Positions 18,084-28,000 of a stretch of DNA of 64,000 nucleotides are shown piece after piece. The position numbers and the translations under genes were made by a program. The DNA comes from Nodularia sphaerocarpa UHCC 0038. GTDB lineage: Bacteria; Cyanobacteriota; Cyanobacteriia; Cyanobacteriales; Nostocaceae. Below the pieces are notes generated by a model, which was given only the letters and a program-made list of their open reading frames with translations, ran no database searches and was not told the DNA's origin. The DNA lies in contig NZ_CP060140.1 in assembly GCF_022376295.1 (NCBI RefSeq), forward strand, positions 748,356 through 812,355. The letters run 5' to 3'. Every line of letters starts with the position of its first letter. Within the stretch, counting starts at the first letter, position 1.

Positions 18084-18779
18084 TTAATTTAAACTATCTG
18101 GGTCAACACCTAAAGAACGCAAATGTTCCGCCAGTCGTTCAGCCCGTTGATGTTCCTGTTCAGCCCGTTGTTGTTCTCGTTCAGCCCGTTGTTGTTCTCG
18201 TTCAGCCAATTCTGCTAATTCGGTGGGAATCAGTAATTTAGCCCCCGTATCTAAGCGATAAAATCGCAAAAGTTCCCCTTCTACTTCCAGGCGCAATCCC
18301 AAAGGCTGAGATAAATTATCAGTAATCGGGTGATAAATTTCATTCTGTAAACGATACCCCTGTAATTTTTCGTTAACCCATTCGCCTTTGGGGTCAAATA
18401 GCCAGTATTCTAAAATACCTAATTGTTCATATAATAATTTCTTTTGCTCTTGATCCTGCTTTTGAGTGCCTTTACTGGTCATCTCAAATACAACTTGCGG
18501 CACTTGACCTTCTGACCAGACTTTATAGTTATCTCTACCCCCAGGCTGCACATCAAAAATTACCATGACATCTGGTGCAACTCTTAATCTGGGAAAACCC
18601 TGAGCATAATAGAGAAATTGATTTGCCAGTACCGTCGCTTGTCTGCCTGTTAGGTACTGTTTCAGGACTTCCAATGTAGTTAAAATTGCATAGAGATGTA
18701 AGTATGTTTCTGCCACAGGTTCTCCATCAGCGCTAGGATATTCAATGTTTGTAGCTACTAAATTTATGGCGGTAGTCAT
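18084..18779 (-). CDS. Uma2-family protein with C-terminal EQQRAER repeats
   Basis: A 231-aa DUF820/Uma2 protein with a predicted PD-(D/E)XK fold: RVAPDVMVIFDV carries the Asp and PQVVFEMTSKGTQKQDQ the Glu region. LGILEYWLFDPKGEW is the usual core strand. The C-terminal 45 residues form a charged helix of seven-residue repeats (AEREQQR), encoded by a 21-bp DNA repeat around 18140-18200. This tail is common in Nostocales Uma2 proteins and easily changes length. Function of the family is not established. It is only distantly similar to the copy at 3365. Confidence 0.8.
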   Translation of the reverse strand: MTTAINLVATNIEYPSADGEPVAETYLHLYAILTTLEVLKQYLTGRQATVLANQFLYYAQGFPRLRVAPDVMVIFDVQPGGRDNYKVWSEGQVPQVVFEMTSKGTQKQDQEQKKLLYEQLGILEYWLFDPKGEWVNEKLQGYRLQNEIYHPITDNLSQPLGLRLEVEGELLRFYRLDTGAKLLIPTELAELAEREQQRAEREQQRAEQEHQRAERLAEHLRSLGVDPDSLN

Positions 18780-18822
18780 AGTTGTTACCTAATCAAGGAA
18801 ACTATCTTGGTTAACTCCTAGA

Positions 18823-18897
18823 GTCAAACCATTTGGGATTTGGGATTTTGGTTGGATCCACAGATAAATCAGGGGCTTGTACCATTAAGGAACTATT
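18823..18897 (+). repeat. Dispersed repeat family R1, copy A
   Basis: Begins GTCAAACC, runs through a TTTGGGATT-type tract and continues into CACAGATAAATC, GGGGCTTGTACCATTAAG and AACTATT. Copies with the same order of blocks lie at 39865 and 50305. Recognised by direct comparison within the window. Confidence 0.75.
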
Positions 18898-19013
18898 GGT
18901 CAGCAAATGTTGCGCTCATTGTTGCCCTTGTCCTCCATTATCGCGGAAATCTATTACCGAAGGGACACTGATTCGGCTAAACTGAGACTTGGTTTATTGC
19001 ATTGTGACTAGGC

Positions 19014-19205
19014 ATGGAAATCGGACAAAAGGTTAAAGTTTTTCGTCTGCGCGATCGCGTATCTGCTTCTATTGCGAAAAAACTCGGACAAATAGGTATT
19101 ATTCAAGGCTACAAAGTCACGGATGGCCGTGGAATCGGTGTGGTGGTACTGTTTGACGACAATTCTTCCACTTGGTTTTTTGAAGATGAAATCAAACTTG
19201 TGTAA
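19014..19205 (+). CDS. petP: Cytochrome b6f complex small subunit PetP
   Basis: A 63-residue DUF2862 protein, MEIGQKVKVFRLRDRV...GIGVVVLFDDNSSTWFFEDEIKLV, close to what I know as PetP (Ssr2998 family), a peripheral cytochrome b6f subunit affecting linear electron flow in cyanobacteria and red algae. It has an SH3-like, beta-rich pattern and no membrane segment. It lies 88 bases upstream of get3d and near chlG, in the same orientation, so these may form a photosynthesis-related group. Confidence 0.75.
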   Translation: MEIGQKVKVFRLRDRVSASIAKKLGQIGIIQGYKVTDGRGIGVVVLFDDNSSTWFFEDEIKLV

Positions 19206-19293
19206 TAGATAAAACTCAACGCGGAAGCTAAGAGTATTTGCCTAGTGCTAAGTTGGAGGGGAAAAGATTGGCGGTGAATATAGGAATCAAGTA

Positions 19294-20394
19294 ATGTCCC
19301 TGATATTGACATTTTTGGGCAAAGGCGGTGTAGCGCGGACTAAAATTGCGATCGCCGCCGCCAAGTTATTGGCAAGCCAAGGCAAGCGTGTACTTCTAGC
19401 AGGTTTGGCAGAACCAGTTTTACCCATTTTACTGGATCAGACCCTGACTGCTGATCCCCAGGAAATTGCGCCCAATTTACAGGTTGTGCAGTTTCAATCA
19501 TCTGTGTTGCTAGAACGCAACTGGGAAGAAGTGAAAAAACTAGAGGCGCAATACCTCCGCACGCCCATCTTCAAAGATGTTTATGGTCAAGAACTGGTAG
19601 TATTACCAGGGATGGACAGCGCCCTGGCCTTGAATGCTATCCGCGAATATGATGCCAGTGGCAAATATGACGCGATTATCTACGATGGTACAGGTGATTC
19701 CTTGACCCTGCGAATGTTGGGGATGCCAGAATCTCTCAGTTGGTATATACGGCGATTTCAGCAATTATTTGTCAAATCTGATTTAGGAAAGACTATTGCG
19801 GAATCGCCTTTAATTCAGCCGCTAATTAGCAGCTTTTTTAATGTCAACTGGACAGCAGATAATTTTTCTCTACCCACCAACCAAGTGAATGGTTTTTTAG
19901 ATAAAGGAAAAGCAGCCCTTGCAGATCCTCATCGCGTTGCGGCCTTCTTGGTGAGTACACCAGACCCCCTAGAAGTCGCAAGTTCTCGTTATTTGTGGGG
20001 TAGCGCTCAACAAATCGGTTTAACCGTTGGTGGTGTGATTTTGGTATCACCTGAACCAAACGTCAACCTTTCTGAAGAATTTTCACCTCTGACTGTGAGC
20101 GTTGTTCCCGACTCTCCCACAGGAGAATGGCAACCTTTGATAGATGCTCTCCCCAACTTTGTAGAACAAGCACTACAGGCTCCCAAACCCATAGAAATTG
20201 ACATCCACAATCGTCAAGTGCGCTTATTCTTGCCAGGATTTGACAAAAAGCAAGTCAAACTTACCCAGTATGGGCCAGAAGTCACAATAGAAGCAGGAGA
20301 CCATCGGCGTAATCTCTTCCTACCTCCGGCACTAACTGGCAGACAGGTGACTGGAGCCAAATTTCAGAATAATTATTTGATAATTTCTTTTTAA
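19294..20394 (+). CDS. Get3d-type ArsA/Get3 homologue with alpha-crystallin tail
   Basis: A 366-aa homologue of the Get3/ArsA ATPases. The deviant Walker A is itself altered: LGKGGVARTKIAIA in place of GKGGVGKT. It keeps the signature Lys but has Ala-Arg for Gly-Lys. A degenerate switch region is KYDAIIYDGTGDSLTLRML. Residues about 300-366 (IDIHNRQVRLFLPGFDKKQVKL...) match the ArsA_HSP20 (alpha-crystallin-like) C-terminal domain that defines Get3d of cyanobacteria and plastids. It may be a chaperone or targeting factor, not an arsenite pump. AGGA lies eight bases before the ATG. chlG follows 89 bases downstream. Confidence 0.82.
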   Translation: MSLILTFLGKGGVARTKIAIAAAKLLASQGKRVLLAGLAEPVLPILLDQTLTADPQEIAPNLQVVQFQSSVLLERNWEEVKKLEAQYLRTPIFKDVYGQELVVLPGMDSALALNAIREYDASGKYDAIIYDGTGDSLTLRMLGMPESLSWYIRRFQQLFVKSDLGKTIAESPLIQPLISSFFNVNWTADNFSLPTNQVNGFLDKGKAALADPHRVAAFLVSTPDPLEVASSRYLWGSAQQIGLTVGGVILVSPEPNVNLSEEFSPLTVSVVPDSPTGEWQPLIDALPNFVEQALQAPKPIEIDIHNRQVRLFLPGFDKKQVKLTQYGPEVTIEAGDHRRNLFLPPALTGRQVTGAKFQNNYLIISF

Positions 20395-20398
20395 TTAT

Positions 20399-20467
20399 TG
20401 GGGAGTGGAGACTGGTTATTGAGAACTGTTTTCTCCCCACTCCCTACTCCCTACTCCCCACTCCCCA
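20399..20467. repeat. Imperfect inverted repeat of GGGGAGT/ACTCCCC blocks
   Basis: GGGGAGTGGAGA at the left faces CTCCCCACTCCC plus further CTACTCCC/CACTCCCC blocks on the right, between get3d and chlG. Similar C-rich tracts occur at 42920-42955. Common between genes in Nostoc-type genomes. Could also attenuate read-through into chlG. Confidence 0.5.
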
Positions 20468-20483
20468 TCTATAAGTAAGTCTC

Positions 20484-21524
20484 ATGTCAGAATCAACCCC
20501 AATTAACCCTAATTCCCAGCCAGCAGAGGCTATAGATTCAGTTAAACCCAAAGAGGAAATTACAGCAGTTGCCGATCGCAGCTCCAAGGCTCGGCAGTTA
20601 TTAGGTATGAAAGGCGCAGCACCAGGAGAAAAATCTATCTGGAAAATCCGCCTACAACTGATGAAACCTATCACCTGGATTCCTCTGATTTGGGGTGTAG
20701 TCTGTGGTGCGGCTTCTTCGGGTAACTATACTTGGACACTGGAAAATGTCTTGATGTCAGCAGCTTGTATGTTGCTTTCAGGGCCTTTACTCGCAGGTTA
20801 TACCCAAACCTTAAATGAATATTATGACCGTGAAATTGATGCGGTGAATGAACCCTATCGCCCCATTCCCTCTGGTGCAATTCCCTTACCTCAAGTTATT
20901 ACACAAATTTGGGTATTGTTAATTTCCGGGAATCTTCTGGCCGTTGCACTAGATTTTTGGGCAGGTAATGAATATCCGACGATTACAACTATAGCTATTC
21001 TGGGTTCCTTTATTGCTTACATTTATTCTGCGCCCCCATTAAAGCTGAAACAAAACGGTTGGTTAGGCGGTTATGCTCTTGGTGCTAGCTATATGGCTTT
21101 TCCTTGGTGTACTGGTCATGCGCTGTTTGGCGAACTCAATTGGAAAATTGTGGTGATTACGGTGGTTTATAGCTTGGCTGGTTTGGGTATTGCCATTGTG
21201 AATGATTTTAAGAGTGTGGAAGGCGATCGCCAGTTCGGATTAAAATCATTACCCGTGATGTTTGGTGTCACCAGAGCAGCTTGGGTTTGTGCCGTGATGA
21301 TTGATGTATTTCAAGCTGTGATTGCAGTTTATCTGATCACTATTCACGAAAACTTATATGCCGCAATTCTGCTGCTATTAATCATCCCGCAAATCACCTT
21401 CCAGGATATGTATTTCCTGCGTGACCCACTAAAAAATGATGTCAAATATCAAGCCAGCGCCCAACCGTTTCTAGTATTGGGAATGCTTGTCGCTGGTATC
21501 GCTTTGGGTCATGCTGGCGTTTAA
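20484..21524 (+). CDS. chlG: Chlorophyll a synthase
   Basis: Esterifies chlorophyllide a with phytyl- or geranylgeranyl-diphosphate, the last step of chlorophyll synthesis, in the thylakoid membrane. A 346-aa UbiA-family prenyltransferase with about nine membrane segments. The first Asp-rich motif is NEYYDREIDAVNEPYRPIPSG near residue 110. The second is IAIVNDFKSVEGDRQFGLKSLPV near 235. The soluble N-terminal 50 residues are variable. It follows get3d in the same direction, a neighbourhood I believe is common in cyanobacteria. Confidence 0.95.
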   Translation: MSESTPINPNSQPAEAIDSVKPKEEITAVADRSSKARQLLGMKGAAPGEKSIWKIRLQLMKPITWIPLIWGVVCGAASSGNYTWTLENVLMSAACMLLSGPLLAGYTQTLNEYYDREIDAVNEPYRPIPSGAIPLPQVITQIWVLLISGNLLAVALDFWAGNEYPTITTIAILGSFIAYIYSAPPLKLKQNGWLGGYALGASYMAFPWCTGHALFGELNWKIVVITVVYSLAGLGIAIVNDFKSVEGDRQFGLKSLPVMFGVTRAAWVCAVMIDVFQAVIAVYLITIHENLYAAILLLLIIPQITFQDMYFLRDPLKNDVKYQASAQPFLVLGMLVAGIALGHAGV

Positions 21525-21530
21525 CTAGAT

Positions 21531-21560
21531 GGTCATTGGTCATTAGTCATTGGTCATTGG
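21531..21560. repeat. Short heptanucleotide array (GGTCATT/AGTCATT)
   Basis: About four copies of a seven-base unit alternating GGTCATT and AGTCATT, just after the chlG stop. It belongs to the same family as the arrays at 32014, 36851, 42811 and 44702. Confidence 0.7.
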
Positions 21561-21677
21561 GAACAAACTTATCCTTTGCACCCAGTCCACCGACTTTATA
21601 CCTCTGGAGTCAGAAGCAAAGAATGAGGAGTTAGGAGTTAAAATACTTCTAACTCTTAATTTTTATCAGCACCTACC

Positions 21678-21965
21678 GTGTTACAACTGACAAATTTTAT
21701 CATTGAGGGGATTCAACCATTATTAGTTCCTATTTGCTTTGTCGCTGCTTGGACTATAATTATTCTCTTTGCTTCGAGTCTTTGGGTAGCAGCTAGAAAT
21801 AGTGTCACCACAGCCAAGCAAATGCATCAAATCCCCTGTGCTAACTGCCAATTTTTCACCAACAATTACCGTTTGAAATGCACTGTACACCCATCTACAG
21901 CTAGTACAGAAGAGGCTATTAATTGTTGTGACTATCAACCAAAGACCAATCCTATGCTCTACTAG
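21678..21965 (+). CDS. Small conserved-type membrane protein with Cys cluster
   Basis: 95 aa from a GTG start. One hydrophobic helix (about residues 12-37) is followed by a soluble part with five cysteines: CANC, then KC, then NCC. The pattern suggests metal binding or disulfides, but no family was recognised. It lies between chlG and a cupin gene in the same orientation. Reality is supported by the sensible membrane/soluble layout and position in a co-directional run. Function unknown. Confidence 0.55.
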   Translation: MLQLTNFIIEGIQPLLVPICFVAAWTIIILFASSLWVAARNSVTTAKQMHQIPCANCQFFTNNYRLKCTVHPSTASTEEAINCCDYQPKTNPMLY

Positions 21966-22002
21966 AAAGGGGACTTGAAAACTTAAAATCAAAAATCGAC
22001 TG

Positions 22003-22362
22003 ATGCTAGTTCAAAAGCTTAACGACTGTCAAGAATTTATTGCTGGAGATAACACCATTCTACGGGAACTACTACATCCCGATAAACAGCCCCTGGCATT
22101 ACGCTATAGTTTGGCTCACGCAACTTTACCAGTGGGGAAAACTTCTCAACCCCACTCACTGACTACCTCAGAAGTTTATTACATTCTGAATGGTCAAGGA
22201 GAAATGCATATTGACGATGAAACTCAGATAGTTGAACCAGGAGACGCGGTGTATATTCCCCCCAATACACGGCAATTTATTCGCAATTCTGGTAACGAAC
22301 CTTTGGTATTTATTTGTATGGTTGATCCAGCATGGCGTAAAGAAGATGAAACAGTTTATTGA
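22003..22362 (+). CDS. Cupin-domain protein
   Basis: A single-domain beta-barrel of 119 aa. Motif 1 is HSLTTSEVYYILNGQGEMHIDDE, with His and Glu ligands but Thr-Ser where many cupins have HxH. Motif 2 is GDAVYIPPNTRQFIRNSGNEPL, where the usual His is replaced by Arg-Gln. Metal binding may therefore be incomplete. Ligand and role cannot be read from sequence. It is 37 bases after the small membrane protein and probably co-transcribed. Confidence 0.8.
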   Translation: MLVQKLNDCQEFIAGDNTILRELLHPDKQPLALRYSLAHATLPVGKTSQPHSLTTSEVYYILNGQGEMHIDDETQIVEPGDAVYIPPNTRQFIRNSGNEPLVFICMVDPAWRKEDETVY

Positions 22363-22365
22363 CTT

Positions 22366-22494
22366 TTAGGGACTTCCAAATAAAAAAACACTCAATCATC
22401 TAATGTAAAAAATCTCTCAAAGTCTCATAACTCTGTGTCCTCTGCGCCTCTGTGGTTCCTTTATCTGGATAATTTATTTTTTGCAAGTCCCTTA
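22366..22494 (+). mobile_element. MITE-like element M1, copy 1
   Basis: 129 bp bounded by imperfect inverted ends: TTAGGGACTTCCAAATAAA at the left and the complement of TAAGGGACTTGCAAAAAATA at the right. There is no coding capacity. An inverted second copy with the same internal order (CTCAATCA, CTCTCAAAGTCT, ATAACTCTGTGTCCTCTG, GGATAATTTATTT) lies at 44499-44649. Confidence 0.75.
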
Positions 22495-22636
22495 CAGCGA
22501 TTTTCAACTAAATGAACCACATCTTTATATGTCACGCAAAGGCGCAAAGGCGCAAAGGAAGAAAGAAATACAGAAAGGTGCGATTTTAGTTACATAAGTA
22601 TAGTTTTGAATTAAGTAAAACCACGGTTGCTTTATT

Positions 22637-23443
22637 TCAAAGATTTAAATATTTGAGAAATGGCGTAAATACTGGCACTATTTCCGGGCTACTGACAACT
22701 AGGGTGGGAAAAGAGCGATCGCTATAATCTTCCCCTGATGACAAAGGAAATGGCTGATCCTTCAGAGATGTCCAACTACCACCCGCAGCTTGAACAATCA
22801 CCCAAGCGCCGGCGATGTCCCAAACCTTTGGTGTGGCTTCAATGCCGCCTAGTGTCGCGCCAGCAGCAACTGTGAGAAAATTATAACTAGCCACACCCAG
22901 CATCCGAATTTTGCAGGGAAAGTCTGTTTGAATCACAGAAGTGCTACGAGAACAGAGGTTAAAAAAGTGATTTTTACTCACAGCATCACTACTGCTATGG
23001 ATGGGATGGTGGTTGAGAAATGCGCCGGAGGGTGTTGTTAAACCAGAGTCACCCGCCCAGAAACCATGAAAAGCTTGACTCAGTGGTGGTACGTAAACAT
23101 AACCAAAAATAGGAGTGCCTTTATACAGCAATCCCATTGAAATTGACCAAATGGGAAGACCTCTCGTAAAGTTGGTAGTGCCATCGAGAGGGTCGATTAC
23201 CCAGCACCATTCCGTACCCGGAAAAACTTTATCGCTTTCTTCGCTCAAAATACCATAACCAGAAAAACGAGAAGCGATCGCATCTTGAATTTCCTGATCT
23301 GCCCATTTATCAGCTCGCGTGACTAAACTACCATCAGCTTTTTGAGAAGCCTGCACTTTGCCAAAATCTTGCATCAGTTGCTTTCCCACTCTGGTAGTGG
23401 TGGTTTCGGCAAAGTCGAGAATTGTTGTCCAAAAATCATTCAT
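22637..23443 (-). CDS. Inositol monophosphatase family protein
   Basis: A Mg2+-dependent phosphatase of the IMPase/CysQ/FBPase superfamily, 268 aa. Metal site 1 is ILSEESD. Metal site 2 is WCWVIDPLDGTTNFTRGLPIWS, the full family signature. The third Asp is in KVWDIAGAWVIVQAAGG. Cyanobacteria have several such paralogues acting on inositol phosphates, histidinol phosphate or sugar phosphates, and substrate cannot be separated here. It is 39 bases downstream of the PucC-type transporter on the same strand. Confidence 0.9.
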   Translation of the reverse strand: MNDFWTTILDFAETTTTRVGKQLMQDFGKVQASQKADGSLVTRADKWADQEIQDAIASRFSGYGILSEESDKVFPGTEWCWVIDPLDGTTNFTRGLPIWSISMGLLYKGTPIFGYVYVPPLSQAFHGFWAGDSGLTTPSGAFLNHHPIHSSSDAVSKNHFFNLCSRSTSVIQTDFPCKIRMLGVASYNFLTVAAGATLGGIEATPKVWDIAGAWVIVQAAGGSWTSLKDQPFPLSSGEDYSDRSFPTLVVSSPEIVPVFTPFLKYLNL

Positions 23444-23482
23444 GAATTAATTCTCTCGCAAAGATGCTTCTGAGCCAAGAAA

Positions 23483-24916
23483 TTAGTCTAAATCACTTTC
23501 GAGAACAGATGCGATCGCTTGTTTAGCACTAATTTGAAATTCTTTCACATTGACTCGATTCAGGAACCAAATTGACACTACCATCCCCACCGCTTCTAGA
23601 AAGAACACCATTCCATAAGCCAGCTCTAAACTCGGTAGAAAATTACGACCAACATCTAATATAGTACCGCCTATGACTACTGCGACTCCCCTAGAAACAG
23701 ACTGAGCTAATCCCCAAGCCCCAATAAAAGTACCTGCGGCTTCAGCTGCTGTCAAATCCAACATTAAACTAACGGCTGCGGTAGTTAAAAAACCAGTAGC
23801 TAAACCAAACAAGAACAAACTTGACTTCAAAAAAGCTACATTTGCTGTAAATCCTGATATACCCAGTAATACCGCACAAATTGCCACTAATACACACCCT
23901 AAGCGTGCAGTTCTGCGTTTACCCAAACGCGGCACAATCAAAAAACCTGTGACACCATAGGCTATCAAGATACCAAAACCGTAAAAAATATTCAATCTGG
24001 TACTTTCTGCCAAAGGCATACCAAACACCTGTCCCGCATAGGGTTCCAAAATCGGATCTTGCATAAATAAGCTGATAGTCATTACCAGCAAAAATGCGAA
24101 AAACAAACCTGTTTGCCGACTAGCTGTTAAAATTCTCCAAGCTCTACCCACGCCAACGCTGTCATCTCGATTCTCAGTAGTAGAACGGCGGGAATATTGG
24201 GAATATTTTTTTTCTACGCCGAATGTAGCGATGATGGAAAGCCCAAAGACAACAGCTGGAACGATCAAAAATAATCTGTTAATAGCTGACTGTAAACTTT
24301 CTAAGGGTGCTTCTGGGGTTAATTGTCTGAGCAAACTGGAACTAATAATCGCTCCCACAATAATCCCCACCATCAGCATTGACCAGACAATACCAACGAT
24401 TTTAGAACGGTTATCTTCTTGGGAGATATCCACTAATAAAGCCGCAAAGGTAGTACCACTGGCACAAATTGCTAAACCATATATAGCAAAAATTAAAGAT
24501 AATAATGCTGTCCAGCCGATGGTTTGGGTTGTCCATACCCAGCCATCTGTGTTGCTAGCTGCTGCATTTAATTGCCATAGCACTTGTATTGCTAAAAATG
24601 AGGCGATCGCAAATACTGCTGCGCCCACCCAAACGTAAGCTGTACGATTGTAACCCCATAGAGGTTTGAGGTCTGACATTTGACCAAACCAAATGCGCGC
24701 AGGTGAAACAAAAGCAGGTAGCGCTAGCACGAGGGACACCAATATTGCTGGAATTGCTATTTCTTGAATCATGACTCTGTTGAGTACACCCAGAATCAAG
24801 ATAGACATCATGCTCAGTCCCATTTGAAACAAGCCCAACCGGAACATAGTGATCAGGTTGACCCTTGGCACAGTTAAGGATTTTGTTTCAGTATCAAATA
24901 TATCACCGCTTGCCAT
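23483..24916 (-). CDS. PucC/BCD-family MFS transporter
   Basis: A major-facilitator protein of about 477 aa with twelve hydrophobic segments, belonging to the PucC (bacteriochlorophyll delivery, BCD) family: NLITMFRLGLFQMGLSMMSILILGVLNRVMI, then LPAFVSPARIWFGQMSDLKPLWGYNRT. In purple bacteria relatives support light-harvesting complex assembly. In cyanobacteria a chlorophyll-handling role is proposed but not proven. The frame extends to a TTG at 24949, but ATG at 24916 (MASGDIFD) is the more natural start. It is transcribed divergently from the helicase-nuclease operon. Confidence 0.82.
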   Translation of the reverse strand: MASGDIFDTETKSLTVPRVNLITMFRLGLFQMGLSMMSILILGVLNRVMIQEIAIPAILVSLVLALPAFVSPARIWFGQMSDLKPLWGYNRTAYVWVGAAVFAIASFLAIQVLWQLNAAASNTDGWVWTTQTIGWTALLSLIFAIYGLAICASGTTFAALLVDISQEDNRSKIVGIVWSMLMVGIIVGAIISSSLLRQLTPEAPLESLQSAINRLFLIVPAVVFGLSIIATFGVEKKYSQYSRRSTTENRDDSVGVGRAWRILTASRQTGLFFAFLLVMTISLFMQDPILEPYAGQVFGMPLAESTRLNIFYGFGILIAYGVTGFLIVPRLGKRRTARLGCVLVAICAVLLGISGFTANVAFLKSSLFLFGLATGFLTTAAVSLMLDLTAAEAAGTFIGAWGLAQSVSRGVAVVIGGTILDVGRNFLPSLELAYGMVFFLEAVGMVVSIWFLNRVNVKEFQISAKQAIASVLESDLD

Positions 24917-24998
24917 AGCTACTTCTTCGTATGATTTACAAAATCTCAACTCTCTTTAACTTAGGATAAACCGTTCAATAAAACTTAACTCCCAAATT

Positions 24999-25021
24999 CC
25001 CAAATTCTTCACCAATTTGGG
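24999..25021. promoter_or_regulatory. Inverted repeat in the divergent promoter region before the helicase-nuclease operon
   Basis: CCCAAATT ... AATTTGGG with a seven-base spacer. An extra direct copy of CCCAAATT lies at 24991. It falls between two divergent genes, 60 bases before the helicase start. It could be an operator or a leader hairpin. Function is inferred only from position and symmetry. Confidence 0.35.
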
Positions 25022-25081
25022 TAAATCTAAATGTATTATTGATATCCAAGCATCTCAAACATTACTCAGGTTATCAGGTAT

Positions 25082-28000
25082 ATGGAACAAATATTAAACG
25101 AATACTGTAGACAAACTCATCCTGGACTGCTGCTCCTGAGTATGCCCACTGGATTTGGTAAAACATACAACGTCCTCAAATTTATTTATTCTAATTTCCA
25201 AGAATTTGCCCAGCAAAACAGAAAAATTATTTTTATTACCAACCTTAAGAAAAACTTACCAATTAACGAACTAAAAAACCGTTTCATTGCTGACGGACAA
25301 CCAGAAGAATTTACCAATCATGTCCTTTTTATTGATTCTAATACTGATACCCTCAAAAACAACCTCCTCAAAATAGCCAATAAAATTCCTGAACAATTCC
25401 AAACAGAACACCTTAAAAAAATAAAATCTCACATAGAAACCCTGGAAAATAATAAACTACCGAAAACAGTTCAAGATATCCTGCAAACAGAAATTCGGCA
25501 ATCTCTTGAACCGAAATTTCGCCAAAGTATTGAAAGAGAATTAAAGAGAAAATTTCCCACCAAACAACAAAGATTAAAAGCTATCAAAAATGATCCAAAC
25601 TATCAATGGATTGGGGAATTGTATCCCGCAGTGTTTACAGATGATAAAACGGTTTTTTTCCTCAGCATGGATAAATTTTTGGCGAAAAATAGCACCATAA
25701 TTGAGCCTTCATATTACTTTAGTGAAAAATTCATTGACAAAGCACTGATTTTTATAGATGAATTTGACGCAACCAAAGAAGTTGTACTCAAAACAATCAT
25801 TGAATCAGGCTTAAAAGATAAAGTTGATCTTCTAGATTTATTTTTAAACATTCATAATCATCTCATACCTAGCGAATCTCCCGAACCCCTAATTAAAGAG
25901 TCCGCATGGTTCAAAAAAACATCTGCGGGTAAAAATTGGTTATCACCGCGAGAAAAAATTGCATCCTTTCGAGAACAAGCTGAAAACATATTCAATACCT
26001 ATAACTTACAACATACCTGTAAATCTCATCCAGAATTTTCCACAAGCAAAAGAAACTTTCTATTCTATGACTATCAATTCCATAACGTCACAAACCGTAA
26101 TCAACGCATTGAAATTATTCCAGATTCAGATAAATTAACAAACTGGATTAAAGGCTGTAATTTCCAAACCGCCAAAATCGGTATTGATATTCACGAACTC
26201 CTCAATAAAATTACCGGATTTTTAACTTACTTTCAAAGAGGAATTAAGCACTTAGCTGAAAACTATTATCATTTAAAAAAAGAAGAACGCAACCAGGAAA
26301 CATTTTCCGTAGAATTTGCAGTCAAGACAGTCCTAAATAATTTTCATCTTGACGATCAAGATGTAGAATTTTTGACTAATAAAATTTTAGCAGAGGAATT
26401 TGTTTATAACTATCCTACTCAGAGATTAACAATTCAAAATCAACAATTTTATGATACAGGTTTTCGTTATCACGATATCGTCGATAGTGACGAACATGAT
26501 ACATTGTCCAAAATATATATGTTCAACTTTAGCCGCACACCTGAATCATTTTTAGCTAGAGTTTGTGCAAAAGCGATGGTAGTCGGTATTTCTGCAACTG
26601 CTTCTATAAATACAAACATTGGAAATTATGATATTGACTATCTCAAAAACCGCTTAGAAAATTCATTTATATCTCTGAAACCAGATGAAATGAGCCAACT
26701 TCAGCAGAAATATGAGCAAGCGACAAAAGGATATAATCAAATCACCATTAAACCTAGATTTATTGGTACAGATACACAAAAAGAAGCCATTAAACAGCTT
26801 GCAGAACTTTTCGATGATCAAGAAATTGCACAATCTTTATGGAACAAAGTTCAGCATGGAATGGCTAATGAGCAAGATAGTAGTATTGAATTTTCATTTT
26901 GTCGGTATGTGAAAGTTTTAACAGCATGGAAATACTTTCTAGATAACCCTGATTTTCATGCTTTTCTTTGTTTGTTCAATAAATTTCCTAAACCTAATGA
27001 TACCACATTTAATTTGAACATATTACATCAATATGCCAAATACTTATTAGAACATAGAGAAAATATCATTGATGATAGTGTAGAAGATACTATTGTTATC
27101 CTCAGATCGGATAATTTTAGAGAAGATAAAGATAAACTGCTAAATCAACTTAAAGACAACAAACGTAGATTTATTATTTCCACCTATCAAACAATTGGAA
27201 CTGGACAAAATCTACAATTTCCTATTCCTGAGCAAATTCAGCCAATACATATTAATAAATTCCGTCAGGATTCTCACATGGATATTAACGGAATTTATTT
27301 AGACAAACCTACTCATCTCCTGGTAAATATTTCTGAAGATAAACTTAAAGAATTTGATTTTATAAAATATATTTTTCAATTAGAATTTTTGCGAGAGAAT
27401 GGAGCTATTTCTTTAAACACATTTAAAAATAAATTAGATAGAGGCTTTCAGAAAAATATAGGGATATCTCAGCCTCCGAGAAAATCTGAAGACTCTAAAA
27501 GTTTATACAATACAGATGCTTATTCCCGCTTCTTGAATAGAATAATTATTCAAGCACTGGGGAGGATATGTCGCACGAATATGAAAGCTCCCACCATCCA
27601 TATTCTGGCTGATACTGGCATCAAAAAACATCTTAACAAATTTTATCTACCTCAAGATATGATTCCTCTACCTGAATATACTGCTTTACTGGAATTAGTC
27701 ACTGAATCTAATCTATCAGAAGATTTAACAGAAGCTCAAAACCTCGCATCTAATAAAAGTAATTGGAGTTCTGGCTACATCCGTACTCAACTAAATACAC
27801 CCTGGACACCTAAAAGTATTAAAGAATGGCAAGATTTAAGAAAACAAGTTTTATTGCAACCTGCTATTAATCAAGAATCAGAATGTAATCAACAGTGGAA
27901 AAATATTTACGTTAAATTACCCCAACCAGCTACTTCATATAATTATTCAGCAAAAAATGATTATCAGGACATTGAGGTTTTCTTTTCCCAAGACTATGGT

